From Reticulitermes lucifugus (lineage: Eukaryota > Arthropoda > Insecta > Blattodea > Rhinotermitidae): a stretch of 64,000 nucleotides of DNA. The notes beneath the pieces were generated by a model. It worked only from the letters and a program-made list of their open reading frames with translations, made no database searches and had not been told where the DNA came from. This document shows, one piece after another, positions 10,607-22,620 of the stretch (position 1 is its first letter; each line of letters opens with the position of its first letter). The translations under genes and the position numbers were made by a program. Where the stretch lies: contig JAKCWW010000800.1 of the NCBI GenBank assembly GCA_026260175.1, forward strand, positions 27,661 to 91,660, given 5' to 3'.

Positions 10607-12682
10607 GTTTTATACAGTGTCTATATTATATTTCCTTGTTATTTCGTGTATTGAGTAACTCACGTACATTTCCCACATTACACACCAACTTGCTTCTAAA
10701 GCGATCACCCTGTAACAGTCACGTCAGAACGAACTTCCCTAATATGCCACTCACGTCCACCATTGAGCAATAAAGACTGCATCGAAATCCACCATCCATT
10801 TCAATGCCTTTCACAACTGTTGTTCTGCCCCTTCTATTTGACATTTTTTACCTCTCACAGGAACATGAGTGCGCATGTAAAATTAGCGCATTTATTATTG
10901 ACAAAAAGGCTCTTCTTTTTATGGGAGATTTTAGTTTCTATACAAGCTTATGTTGCGTCATATACATCGGCCTAAAATCAAAACGGTCCATTTCCAACAT
11001 CTGCCACTTCAGCTGGCCAATGACTGGCCCCTTATTGACAACAGTAGGAATGCCTGCTCATAACATGTTTATACTTTACCAGCGAACACAATAAATGGCT
11101 CTGAAAGTGAATTGGAGGGAGGCTTACACCGAAAAACTGAAATGACTTAGAGTGGCTTAGAATGGGTATGCAGTATCATCTGTGACGGCAATTAAAATTG
11201 GATGTTCCATTATTGGAGAACTGAGATACTCTTTCTGCGTTCATAAACCTCCGTGTTTATCTCATTATGACAGTATGTAATAAGCAGAATCATTATTATA
11301 TTAATATAAAGTTAATTTAAAAGGCTAGTTGACATTCAATGGGAAGTCTGTTATTTTATACTTTCAACTCATCTCTTCCTTCGTTTATCCCGTTCGTACC
11401 TCCATCTCCTTCCCTCTTTTCCAAGTTAGAACAGTTTTAAGTTACATCGTTACATTTTTAACGACAATTATTTATCACATGCACTAGTATGTGAAGATAT
11501 TTGGTGCCATCACAATATAGCATTAAACTAATTTATTTACATGATGTAAACTATACGTCAATTGTAATCACGCCGGTATGTCCTCTACGTGCGAGAGTGA
11601 GTCCTCCTAAACTCCTCTCTTACATGGAAACGGTGTGAGAACAATTACAACGTAGTCAATCATAAACATTTTTCTACTGGATATTAAACAAGTTGACAAA
11701 GTGAATTTATTCACTCTCTAACTTCGTGCACCAAATTCCTCCTACCATAGATAAATTCTCCTTTTATCGAATCTCAATTTTGGTTCTGTTTTTGCAAACG
11801 AACACCACTGGTCCATATCATGAGTCACGTGAATAACATCAACATTAATCCATTTATGTTTAAGATCAATTTAACGTCATTCTCCAATCGACACATAGTT
11901 CTACAAAGTGGCCTCTTTCTTTCATAGGCCTAATGTCTCACTAAAATCTTCTACGAACGTCCCTAGCTCCCATGCGTGGTACTGCTTTATCTATTTTATC
12001 TTTATTAGATCGCTCTAGTAACAATAATGAAGAAGGAACACACATGATTTCTTTATCCAGCCCTCGCTAACCAAAAAGTAATGAAAGGTATAGACGCCCG
12101 AAACCTCAAAACACCTATCAAAAGACACAGAGAGTCACGTCTTACACAGGTGTTTTGTGCTAAGGAATTTGTGACAGGAGGTAGTTATGACGAGGAAGAA
12201 CCGGACGGTAACAGGTGCAGAATAAAGTAACAAATTCAGGGAAAGGACTAAGGGACTTTATTTTGTCCTTTTGATACTATCGGGGGCGATAGAGGTGGAG
12301 TTTATCTCCCCTGGGATATAGATGAGCACATTGCTTCCAGTTCGCTTCGTCTCAACGTCGGTAACCCATTCAACTCTTATGAATAGAGGGACTCCATACC
12401 CAGCAGGGGTTGAGGAAAGGATTGAGTGAGACAGAGGGTGGAAGAATGATGACACTCTAAGGGACATTCACTGTTAACAATGCGGTGCTGCCATATGTGC
12501 GTCACTTTGTTGGAGAGGTAACAAATGTATCACCTTTGATGCAATAAGACCCAACATACATCATATCGCGTGAAAAAAAAACTGTCAGTCTTATTGCATT
12601 TTTCGGGAATGTATATCAATAACAAGTGATGGTTTATGATTGACTAAGTGTGTATGTTATTCATTCACAGAAGACACAGTTC
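10607..12682. other. No recognised feature
   Basis: Open frames up to 96 codons (10804-11094, plus) lack domains or recognisable exon borders. No repeat family identified elsewhere in the window was found here. Confidence 0.45.
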
Positions 12683-12900
12683 TCAGTGTCCGACATGTGG
12701 CGGTTATCGTAAAATGTCCTTGATATATACATACTTTCATCTGTAAGAGTCAGTATCCAACAGATAGCGTTAATCGGTACAGCGCCCCAAAAATACATCT
12801 TCACCTATAAAGAACTCTCAGTATCCGACAAATTCCAATGACACGATTGGAAATCGAACCCACGACCTTCCGGCTTGTAACGTGCCGTGTCGAAATATTT
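12683..12900 (-). repeat. Imperfect 67-68 bp tandem units next to a tRNA-like B box
   Basis: TCAGTRTCCRAC recurs at 12683, 12750 and 12818, giving spacings of 67 and 68 bp with loosely similar sequence between. Immediately to the right, the minus strand reads GGTTCGATTTCC (12860-12849) preceded by an anticodon-arm-like stretch. This resembles the head of a tRNA-derived SINE whose body is internally repeated. Only this copy was seen, so assignment is tentative. Confidence 0.4.
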
Positions 12901-13108
12901 TCCGACTTTCATGAAACTCGTACATTCATTAGCCTATTCACACGAGCTCGCCATTTGACACTACAACGGGTCAGAAAAATTCGGTCAACATACACCGAAT
13001 ATGTGTCATTTTAATATTATCCTCATGCATCCTTGAAATGAGTCACTATGCTGACAAGACCTTTATACACGTATACTGTAGCCGAAATTTTTCTCTATGC
13101 CGCAGTAT

Positions 13109-13248
13109 ACCAACTCGGGCCTAGGTCGCCTCATTGGTGAGATTTCTATATCACACACAATTAGACACACACACACACTCCTCTGAACGAGTGACCAGCT
13201 CGTCGCAGATACCGCTACCTACACAACAAACAACACACACGAGAGACG
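13109..13248 (-). repeat. SINE-B, 3' body fragment
   Basis: The reverse complement matches the body of the SINE-B at 51195-51475: TTGTTTGTTGTGTAGGT, the GACGAGCTGGTCACTC block, GTCTAATTGTGTG, and GAGGCGACCTAGGCCCGAGT at the end. The tRNA-like head is missing, so this is a 5'-truncated copy. A CA run inside it is shared with the consensus. Confidence 0.7.
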
Positions 13249-13300
13249 AATGTAAATCCAAATTAGCTAATTTGGTTTTATGCGGTATTGTTTTGGTTTG

Positions 13301-13343
13301 GTTCCCTGATGATAATCCCTTGTGGATCGAAACATGCAGGAAT
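13301..13343 (+). ncRNA. Hammerhead-ribozyme-like motif
   Basis: Helix I TTCC (13302-13305) pairs perfectly with GGAA (13339-13342), extended by one wobble. Core CTGATGA is exact at 13306-13312. Helix II is ATCC/GGAT (13315-13318 with 13324-13327), possibly five pairs originally. GAAAC lies at 13329-13333. The expected GTH triplet reads GCA (13336-13338), so the cleavage-site T has been lost. Unlike the FB1 and FB2 motifs it is not within a visible foldback. Confidence 0.45.
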
Positions 13344-15179
13344 ATTCAGTGTGATATCGCGTAAATATCTAAGGAAAAATATTGTGCAGTTTGTTGGTGC
13401 TGCGAATAGGTTATTAACAATGCACGGAATGAACAATATAAAATTTATGCACACAATGTTGCCAACCTTCTTATCATCAACACCAACAGAGGTCAGGTTC
13501 TGTGTCGCTTTAACCTAAATTAACTATAGAAGGAAAAACTCTCAGTAAAATTATCCGACATTATGTTAGAATTCATGACAACTCATCATCAAAACATTCA
13601 CCACCTGCTGTTTTCTTTTAAATTCACTTCGGTCTTCAAGGTTCTCCCTTTCCTTTCGTGCACAAAATTTCGTTCCTTGTTCAGAGATACCTGCAAGAAC
13701 AATTCCCGTCGACGACGGGTTTGTAACGAGGATATTTAATATCGTAGCAATTAAATGCCAAGAGCTGAGAAGACGAGCGGTTTTCTTTACCAGCCATACA
13801 TTTTAAGGCTTCCTTAGTAATAAGGTGTCTTATCTTGATGATACACTTACAGCAAAAATTCGTACTGTTTTATAAGGATGGGCAATGCGGAGGCAATTCA
13901 TTTGCGATAATACTAGACTTGGGTAGAATAACCCATGAAAAGAATAAATGTTATTCCACTCATAATTTAAGTCTCCTGTCCCTACAAACAGATAAGAAAA
14001 TGTGTAGAAGAGTCTGAACAAATTCCAAGAAGCAGAGTTCTTCTTCAGGAGCTACAGTTCTTAACCGCGACCCGAATTTTCCCGAATTTTTTGATGCCGG
14101 AAGTACGTTGTTGTGTACACAGGATCTTGACATTTGTCCCCATATTCAGCCAAGGGAATCGAGTCCACGCCCTCTCATCCGTTTCTCTAAGATCCATTTT
14201 GATTATCCTCCTATTTACCAGCAGATCGTCAGAGACACTTTTTCTGAATTATATAAGTAACAGATGTCTTTATATCAATTTTCCTACAATCTTACACGTT
14301 CCGTTTCCATTACGAAGACCACGCTATTAATTCCGTTTATGAAAAAACGGTTGTTTATTCTGAGAATGGGAAAAGCATCTACAAATTCCGTGGGCTAAAT
14401 GCTTGAAGTTTTAGTGATTAAGTATGTCGTACAGACGAGGGTCTGCTGGACAAAAAATTTGCAATGCATGTAAGCATGTTAGCGATTCCCGCCTGATTGA
14501 ATTGGTAAATCAGAATACAAGAAAGGGACATATCACCTAGTAGATTGAACATACATGAATTTTGAGCTTACAAAAGAAAAGTTTATATTTCAAACTCAAC
14601 GCAGACAAATACCATGCGTAGTGCATTAAAAACACAAACCAGTGCTGCGAAAATGAACCATCACAAGCAACAACAATGCCTAATAATATACAAAATGTAG
14701 GCGTAACGTAACCCTGAGGCGCGTTCGCATCTTTGCATCCTGGACACTTCTCATATTTTCGCACCATTTAATTCACGAAGGTCTCACTTTTTGTTTTATT
14801 AACTATTATTATTATTAGGGCCTGTCTTTATATTTATCCAAATAACTTATTGTTTATACATCCATGAAGATTTTGTTTTTGTTAAGTTTATCGGCGTAAA
14901 AACCACAAAGCTTCTGCCTGTCTAAATAGTTGGTAATTTCTGTCCTACAAGAAATATTTCGTGTAAAGTTCATAGGCATATTTATAATCTATGTACAAAA
15001 CATGTTTCATATTTTTCGATATTAGCGATAAATATCAAATATTTTTAGTGATGAGGAAGGTGAAGTCACAACACGAAGATAACGCCATCGATTATTAGGT
15101 CACACAGCAAGTTACAATGCAAATTTTTATGTAATCACAATCAAGCATAAATCAGTAAGTATAAAATATCATACCTGCA
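13344..15179. other. No recognised gene
   Basis: Open frames up to 79 codons without recognisable content. A short (ATT)n run is at about 14803-14817. The last 200 bp before REP-A at 15180 may be an older part of that repeat. Confidence 0.4.
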
Positions 15180-15690
15180 TTTTCGCCTTAATAATCCGTT
15201 ATGAAAAATGTATCTTAACCTCAAAGTGTCACCCCCCTAAAAGAATACGTATCAAACACTATATTCCAATGTCTGTATTTTTGTCTTAATTATCCATCAT
15301 GCAAATAGCATTTTTGCGATATATTATTTAATAGTATCTGTTACCTCTTTGGCTATAAGTATTTTTTTATAATTATCTTGTACAGGGAAGGATGTATTTG
15401 ACAAAAAATAAGTTTTTGATGTCATTTATAACTCCATCTGGAAGTTTCTTATTTAACAACATTCAGTAAGAATTACCACAAACATACTGGCGTGTTCATG
15501 TGAAGTGCCTATTTCTTTACGCTTTTAACCAAACCTAAATTTTCTCGACAGATTTTAAACATATTCCCGACACAAAATTTCACAAAAATCCATCCCTTTT
15601 TAGCTCATTTGTTCCATGCGGCCGGACGGGCATCACGAAGGTAGTAAGTAGTCGCTTTCGCAACTTTGTGAACGCGACTCAGAAACGCCG
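15180..15690 (+). repeat. REP-A, diverged copy
   Basis: Shares with the 56020-56465 copy the block GTCTGTATTTTTGTCTTAAT followed by a CATGCAAAT element, and with all copies the segment TTTTCTCGACAGATTTT, GTTCCATGCGGCCGGACGGG and TAGTCGCTTTCGCAAC. The right end is mutated (GCGACTCAGAAA for GCGCCTAAAA). Non-coding. Confidence 0.6.
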
Positions 15691-16118
15691 TCACAAGGTC
15701 TGCACAGTCACATTCAGAGTCTCGTGCGCCGTAAGCCAAGAGGACAAGAGTAAAGAGTCAAACCGCTCAACTAGCAGTTCTACGCTTCACAATGTATTAA
15801 AAGAAGCAATAAAAATACACCATAAGTGTTTTCCACCTCTGCAGGTACTTGTTATCGTAGCAAAATACTGTTCCTGATAATAATGCAGAACAAGATCATG
15901 CATTTCTAAATTTATGTTTCAGATGAAAGGTATTATCGCCTAAAGATTAGAAGCAGCAATTGCCGAAACTAGTAGCGAAAAACAGCAAGGACTACACAAT
16001 TGGTTGTATGTAACAACAACTTACTGCATATATCTTGCGCTAAATCTCTCTCTCTATATATATATTTATTTCCTTGCTTGTTTCGTTGATTGCTTCGTTG
16101 TTCATGTATTTCTTGCAG

Positions 16119-16344
16119 GGGTGCGCCAGACGGTAGAACACCCGTTACTGATCCCTCTACCCAAGTGTCAACAGACTCAGACTCTGTCGTCACTATATGT
16201 TCTCCAGATATATTATCGAGGCATTTAGAAGAAGCAGGACTGTACAAGTTGAACGGCACAAAGTTACCAGTCAAAGCAATGAAGCCACACGTTGCTGAAG
16301 CAAAGATATTAAATGGCTGTGCAAAAGGAAGGGGGGGGGCGTAA
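16119..16344 (+). CDS. Possible unrecognised exon
   Basis: A pyrimidine-rich stretch ending in CTTGCAG at 16112-16118 could be a splice acceptor. The frame after it stays open to a stop at 16342-16344 (about 75 codons). The translation (GAPDGRTPVTDPSTQVSTDS at its start, LEEAGLYKLNGTKLP later) looks more protein-like than its neighbours, but I do not recognise a family. No convincing donor was found; GTCAAA after position 16270 is weak. The opposite strand is also open (16370-15969, 133 codons), so chance is quite possible. No neighbouring exon was identified. Confidence 0.2.
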
Positions 16345-18574
16345 TTGTTCCTAAAATACCAACAATTCAAATAATTTCAACTGATGTATCATTTCAGTTC
16401 AGGAGATTACAGTTTCCACTGCGCTTTTGATTTGCTTTGTCTATCAACAAAGCACAAGGACAGTTCCTTGTAGTTTGTAGCTGTTAATCCTGATACTAGT
16501 TGTTTTTCTGTCAGACAATTAAAAGTAGCTTGTTCCGAAGCTGGAAATGCAAAGAAAAGTACAAGCATGCCCCTACATGACACATAAAATTATAGTGCGT
16601 CAAGAGGCATTAAATTAAATACAACCTGCCTCTAGAAATTAACCGACGATGGACATTGCAAAACGAATCACGCAATGAAGGTACAAACTTTAATACATTA
16701 TTTTTATTTATATGGTTTTGTTTTCTTTTTTCTGGTACTTTTCTTCGTTGTCAAGTAACAGCGGCCCATCGGAGAACGGGTGTATAACAGCTTCTAAGAA
16801 ATAAACAAAAAATAAGCAATAGTTACGGGATACTCACTGACCTCCTTACCACAACAGAAAATTCTTAAGTCCTAAGCACATACTTCAATGATTAATGCAG
16901 TATGTCGTAATTAGATCTGAAAAATCTGCTTAAAATAGTGACATTTCGATGACTAAATTCTTTGACTATTTAAGCAATAGCTATAATACTATAGGAGTGG
17001 ATTATATGACAAATTATATGTTTTGAAGTCTTGATAATTTCGAAACATTTAATTTCGAACATTTTTAATAAACTAAAGCAGATATTTTGAAGTCTAAATA
17101 ACATAAAATTACGTTTAAATTGTTGGTGTTAGCAGGGTAAATTCATGCAAATTGGTCTCAAGAGGACACTTCAAAGCGAAAGGTCACCGAACACGATTGC
17201 ATGACGACATTAACCATAGTAGTGTACACTGAACCCCTCTTACTGTCGTACAAAATTCGTAGAATCACTCAGCTTGATTGTCTTGCAGCCAGCATTGTCA
17301 TGTACGCAGCCTACCTCCTGTAAATCTGCACAGAGATTACGTTTCCCTCACACTCAGAATGAGAGACACAGAGCTCATAAAAACGAGAAGAGGAGGGAGA
17401 GGTGTCTATACCAAATGCCGGTCGCCGAATAGGATGTGATTAATTGGATTACAGAAACTTTCTTCGGTGCCTCTTGGAAGTTTGTGTTATTACTTTCAAA
17501 TAGGTCAAGCCAGCTGCTAATCAACTTTTTCCATATCCAGCAATACTGACCTCCTTCACGCCATGGAGATAAATCCCACATGATAAGCTAAATTTTTTTC
17601 ATGTAATGAAGAAATTCATGACGCTTTATGATATCCCCAGTTTCGTTGCCCCATTAAGAAAGCCCACCATTAAATTCTATTTTGTACCATAAGAATACAA
17701 TGCACACTCTCATAACCTCATTTCTTACCAAACATTTTAATAGGCTACTATTCTCCCATTTCCCCCTGGTATTAAAAGTGGCCCTTTCGTTTAAGGTACG
17801 GGTATTATCATTAAAATCCTCTATACATTTCTGTCTTCTCTCACGCATGCTACATTTTCCCATGTCTCTCTTGATTGAAACATCGTAATAACCTTCGCTT
17901 AATAGTGAGGTTACAAAGAACGAAACTCAGTACACAAACTTCCTCCTTCTGCTACTTCTCTTCACAGCCTGTTATCAACCTCTATCTTACGTCCTTCCTT
18001 TATATTGAAGGACACACATATAACACTGTAATTTAGAATTATTATGCATAATTAGACCAGACCATCCCACAGACAAAGCAGATATCGCAACCTCAGCTCT
18101 TAGTAACATCTCGAGTTTCCTGAAAATGCTAATGAAAATGTTTGCCCGAATTAGAATTTTAAATTTCACCTTGAATATATTTCTTCGTTTAAATAATACA
18201 TGCGAATAACACAAATCTTGTATTAAAAAAGCACTAACAACTCGAGTTAGTTATCGTTCTGCATGTATCTTAAAACAAGCTGCTTAATGCTTTGAAGCAC
18301 TGACAGAGATAGAGAGACGAAATAAAGATTATATGAAAGGTAACTTCATGGGAGAAGTGAGAGAGACTTATTTCTGGCTGACAGAAACTGTAGCACTTTG
18401 TTAGATTGTCTGGTGTCGCCTGCCCGTCATTATCATGGAAGTGCTATGAAAATGCAGAAGTTAGAACGGTGAAAGTAGTGTCTTAACATAATGGCCGCAA
18501 CACTTCATTCAACAAATATTTAACAACGGAGTTCTTACCTCACAGCAAACAAGTAGAGATCTAACAACAAACTA
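16345..18574. other. No recognised feature
   Basis: Open frames up to 75 codons, none with a domain. No known repeat family from this window is present. AT-rich anonymous sequence. Confidence 0.45.
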
Positions 18575-18900
18575 ACTAACTAACTCCCTGGAGCAGAGTC
18601 CTTCCTGAGGAGCGAACAGGTCCTCAGCTAGTGAATAAATTCCCCACATTTTATGCAACCCGGATGTTCATTACCGCATTCACAAAAGCCCGACACCTGT
18701 CCTTATCCCAAGCCAAATCAATCCAGTCCACGCCTCGCCATTTCACTTCCTGAAGATCCATTTTATTATTATCTTCCTCTCTGCGCCTAGGTCTTCCAAG
18801 TAGTCTCTTTCCCTCAGGTTTCTCCACCAGGACACTGTATACACATTCCCTCTTCCCCATAATTGTTACATGACCTGCTCATCTCATTCTTCTTGATTTG
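18575..18900 (-). pseudogene. RTE-like LINE, 3' end with ORF C-terminus
   Basis: The minus strand encodes the tail of a non-LTR retrotransposon polyprotein. MRWAGHV (frame open at 18893-18873) continues into [18 protein letters not shown], a basic PEGKR..GRPRRR motif, a WI.LA.D.DR segment and a final [10 protein letters not shown] before the stop at 18651. The 3' untranslated part has a GGAAGGACTCTGCTCC block and ends in TTAGTTAGTTAG. The reverse transcriptase domain itself is absent, so this is a 5'-truncated, dead copy. The clade is inferred from general resemblance to insect RTE/BovB-like elements. Confidence 0.8.
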
Positions 18901-21194
18901 TTCACTCGCATACTGTTTGGTAAGGAGTACAGATCATGAAGCTTCGCGATAACACGATTTCCATTACAACACCAGTCTACTGATTTTGTACGAAGGAAAA
19001 AAAGGCTTTTTGCTATATGAGAATCATACTAAAAATATGAATACAATGTGTGGTCAAAATTAAGTTTTCGAATGTTAAAGCAGGTAGTACATACAGACAC
19101 CACTGCGCTTTATTTTAAAGTTTTAATTAATACGATCGGTTTCCTTTATAAAATTTAGCTCAACGGCTACTTTCATTCGTTCTTCCTTTCTGTACAACCT
19201 ATTATTTTATTCGTTGCTCCCCGTCTTTCATTCACACTTTGTTCTTCTTGCATTCCTTATTCATAGGTTGATATTTGTGCAGATTTGGTTAATATGAGAC
19301 CCCTTTTCTCTCATTCAGGTCTGTCTGACATCATAAGAAGACACTTTGAAATGTACGTCTCTATCCAAAATTCAGCATCACCAAATCCGGACGGCATCAA
19401 TGTGTACATTCGTGCAGAGGATGTTTCCCTCCAACAGCAGAGTCTGACACTACTGGATGGTAGACCAGTAGGACGGATTGCATATCAAGACGGCAGGCAG
19501 CGGGAGGAAAGCTTCCATTTATTGCAGTCGACTTGTCAACTGTCACTCTGTTCCCACACCACTGTACATGTTGCAGTATGCATTTTGTTATCCCACTATC
19601 TTCCCCACTCATCATGCAAATCTTTTCCTCCGCCTTCCCGTCTACACAAATACTTGGTATCATATCTTCTTATACTGAAGGTAGGACGATAAGGTAAAAA
19701 AACAGAGAAAAGAGGAAAGAGGCTTTGAGAATAAAGTGACTTCATTCCGTTAACTCCTGGCACTTTCTTCAAACTTATTCAGTGAGATAATGCTTTCTGT
19801 GTTTCTGGGCCCTTTTTACTTTTTCCCTCAACGCTTTTTGTCCTCTTCCGTACAATTCTCTTCAGTTCTATCTCTTACTTCTTCCGCCTTTGGATTTATC
19901 TCTTCTCACAACTCATTTGAAGATGTTTACTAGATATTCCATTTAGATCTTAATATAAATCCTCTAGTAATCGTCCAGAAAATGAAGTTGAATGGATACG
20001 CATTTCGTGACATGACTTTCTTGGATGAACCAAATATGCCACCAAATGTCGCAAAGGACATTTAAATACAGTTTATTAAGGCCGCAATATGTAAAAGAAA
20101 TTTGAAAAAACATAAAGTTACAAGTATTATTAGTTACGACCTATATCCTTTCACTGGTTCAGAATAGCGATTTTACTCATATACAAAATGGAATCAATAA
20201 AATTTTTCCAACTTCCGTCGTAGATAAATGGATTCTAAAGAAACTCATCCCACAGCATTAACCTCTCGGGTGAATAACTTTTCAGCATTTGATTCTAGAG
20301 GCTTCTTAAACGGAGTAGAAAAACTCCACAATATTATCCATGGAAAGCGCAGTATAAGACGAGTTTGAAACGGGTAAAATATCAATGGTCCTCTACGGTG
20401 AATGGTTTTGACAACATACGAGGTACAGCCTGCCGAAGTAAATTTCAAACGTAACTCAGATTTCATACAGCACCAATATGCACCAACGGGTTTAACCCTT
20501 TTATCCACGTGGCCTCATCTCGTGCTTGTGCATCAAAATAACTAATATTAAAACAGCTACAATCACTTCCGTTTTCAAGTACGGATAACAAAGTATAGTC
20601 TGTTTCACTTTCAGGTCTTAAAGTCCATTTTTACATTTTAAGAAAATATGAGACGTATTTCATAATTTCTTGTGCACGTATAAGAAACGAGCAGGTATTA
20701 GAATTTAAGCCTTAATTGAAGCCGTCGATTCCACATCTATTTCAGAAATTACGATTAATTTATTCAAAGCGTCTGTATATACACAATAACCGAGTGTCCG
20801 TCTGTCCGCCCGCAGTCCAAATCCTATTGGAGAGAAACCCCCTGGAAAGCTCTCGACTTTTCTGTTTAGAAAATTAGTCACTAGACACTAGGTGCCTGAA
20901 GAACGGAACCCGAGCATCGCTCGAGGAGGATCCTAAACAACTCCCTTCCTAGATACGGAGAAATCTCCATGTTTACGTGTGGTACAACGGGTAACCTCCG
21001 GAGAATGTTTTCCGCACAATACGTGTATGAAACCATAGACATGTCGTTGCCATGTCACGGGACAGACACGCACACAATGTTGTGTTAAAAATATAAAAGA
21101 AACTATTATCGCGTGACTACGATGGGAGGTTAAAACCCAAAGTGTTTCCTGTGCCGTACGAACTTACCGCTCAGAGACAGCCACGGAGTATCCC
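18901..21194. other. No recognised gene; 135-codon frame
   Basis: A frame at 19285-19692 (plus) gives 135 residues (a run DGINVYIRAEDVSLQQQ in the middle, then a Ser/Leu/His-rich tail) with no recognised domain. The minus strand is also open over much of it. A TTTGTGCAG just upstream could be a splice acceptor, but no donor or partner exon is evident. REP-C (19045-19115) lies in this interval. The rest is anonymous. Confidence 0.35.
19045..19115 (+). repeat. REP-C short dispersed repeat, copy 1
   Basis: The segment AATGTTAAAGCAGGTAGTAC followed by ACCACTGCGCTTTATTTTAAA matches similar stretches at 37712-37790 and 52818-52890 (AAATGTTAMA..GGTRGTA, then a TTTAA-rich block). All three are in the same orientation. 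Boundaries are uncertain. Confidence 0.45.
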
Positions 21195-21480
21195 ACCCCC
21201 AGTTTAAATTCTCAAAATTAATCCCCTTGCTTTAAAGGCTACCAAATCATTTTTCAAACCCATGCACTTTAGCAATGAGAAGTAAAACTTCCGTGTTGTT
21301 CTATTTCAAGCTCAAATTCTTATCATTCAAATGTCTTCGTTTTCATGCTATCTGAAGGATGAGCGGGAAAATTCTAGGATTCTTCTCTCAGGTTGATCCC
21401 ATTCTTCCTCCCCTACCCCCCCCCTCCCAACCACCTAACAGAAAAAAGTGTCTCTCATTTCTTCCATGACTTTCCCCTTG
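21195..21480 (+). repeat. REP-D dispersed repeat, copy 1
   Basis: Aligns with 62020-62310 in the same order and orientation: TTTAAATTCTCAAAATTAAT, ATGCACTTTAGCAATGAG, a GTCTTCGTTTTCATGCTA stretch, a C-rich run, then CATTTCTTCCATGACTTTCC. The divergence between copies and the lack of a frame indicate an old non-coding interspersed repeat of unknown class. Confidence 0.6.
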
Positions 21481-22358
21481 GTGTGCCCATTACTATTACC
21501 TATCTTCCTCTCCCCGAATTTAATTATACACCTATGTACCTGCGTCCATAAATACGGAAATACTTCTTACTTGTCAATGCAAAAGTCTATGAAAGTAGAA
21601 ATTATGGAATACAAATTACACTCAAACCTACAAGAATATACGTTACGAATTTATTTAACCTCTACTGGCAACGATTGAAGACGTTCATAATTTTTTAGTC
21701 AGAGAGGGTCAGAAAATATGTAATACACATTATCCATTCAAAGCTCATTGTTAATTACGAGTATATGCACCACTTTTGTAACAGAAAAGCACTCTACATT
21801 TTGCCACACAGTACAATTATGTGGTTCGTATGAATCGCAAAATACATAAATATTATTTTACTAAACAGCACTGATTGGTTGATTTTTCCATTAGATACGA
21901 AAATGTGCATGCTCTGAAGTAGGATCTGAATTCTTATACAGCATATAATTTAGATGAAAGTCAGTCATTGTAGAGTTAGTATTTGGATTTCACTGCTACC
22001 TGTTCATATTATTATTACGTGCAAATAAAAATTTTAATCGCCAATATTCGTAGATTATTTACTTCAAAACATTTTAGAATGTGTCGATTATATGAGGATA
22101 TAATGTGACTCACACTGTGTCGTAAAAATGAAATCCAATAATCAAGCCTGGACTTGATATCAGTTTCAATTAAAATACTTTCGCAGAATGTGTGACCGAT
22201 AGAGGGAAGTCTTGAAAGAAGGTAATGATGAAGGTAACAGATTTATGGAATGCACGTGAAAGTTAACAAAGACATTTTCTGCTTTAAAGTGAGAAGTGTA
22301 GTGATTTGTTTCCTGTTACTTTAAGTAGATGAATAGTCCGCTGTTTTCAGAAGTTACA
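21481..22358. other. No recognised feature
   Basis: AT-rich; one 76-codon frame (21448-21678, plus) overlaps the end of REP-D and has no recognisable content. Confidence 0.4.
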
Positions 22359-22383
22359 ATTATTATTATTATTATTATTATTA
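22359..22383. repeat. (ATT)n microsatellite
   Basis: About 25 bp of ATT units, lying just upstream of a LINE fragment. Confidence 0.8.
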
Positions 22384-22454
22384 CGGCCGGTGTAGGAAAA
22401 ACGGACAATTTTATAGTTCAGAATTGCAATATTAACTATACTTTCACGTAAAGA

Positions 22455-22620
22455 GAAACCCGAACCTCATCCGAAGGGAAGAATACAACTTCAGAATGTT
22501 AGAGGACAAAGTGCTTAGGAAAGTGTCAGGTTCTGAGAAAAAATAGGGAACAGGAGGGCTGATGAAATAACAAAATAAGGAGCTTCACAATTTAAAATTC
22601 GTCTGTACAGACATATGGCG
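22455..22620 (+). pseudogene. RTE-like LINE fragment (internal C-terminal part)
   Basis: The plus strand reads EEYNFRMLEDKVLRKVSGS, a variant of the REEHRLRVFENRVLR segment seen at 54.5 and 55.4 kb. This is followed, across stops and a frameshift, by a GNRRADEIT then KELHNLKF remnant. The PEGKR..GRPRRR tail is not visible downstream. A short, heavily mutated piece of the same LINE type as at 18.6 kb. Confidence 0.6.

Noticed and set aside
15969-16370. 133-codon minus-strand frame
   Set aside because: It runs antisense to the better-supported exon candidate and includes translations of a TATA/TCTC repeat (YIYRERD).
19285-19692. 135-codon frame as a host gene
   Set aside because: The opposite strand is also open, composition turns Ser/His-rich and random-like, and there is no domain, donor site or partner exon.
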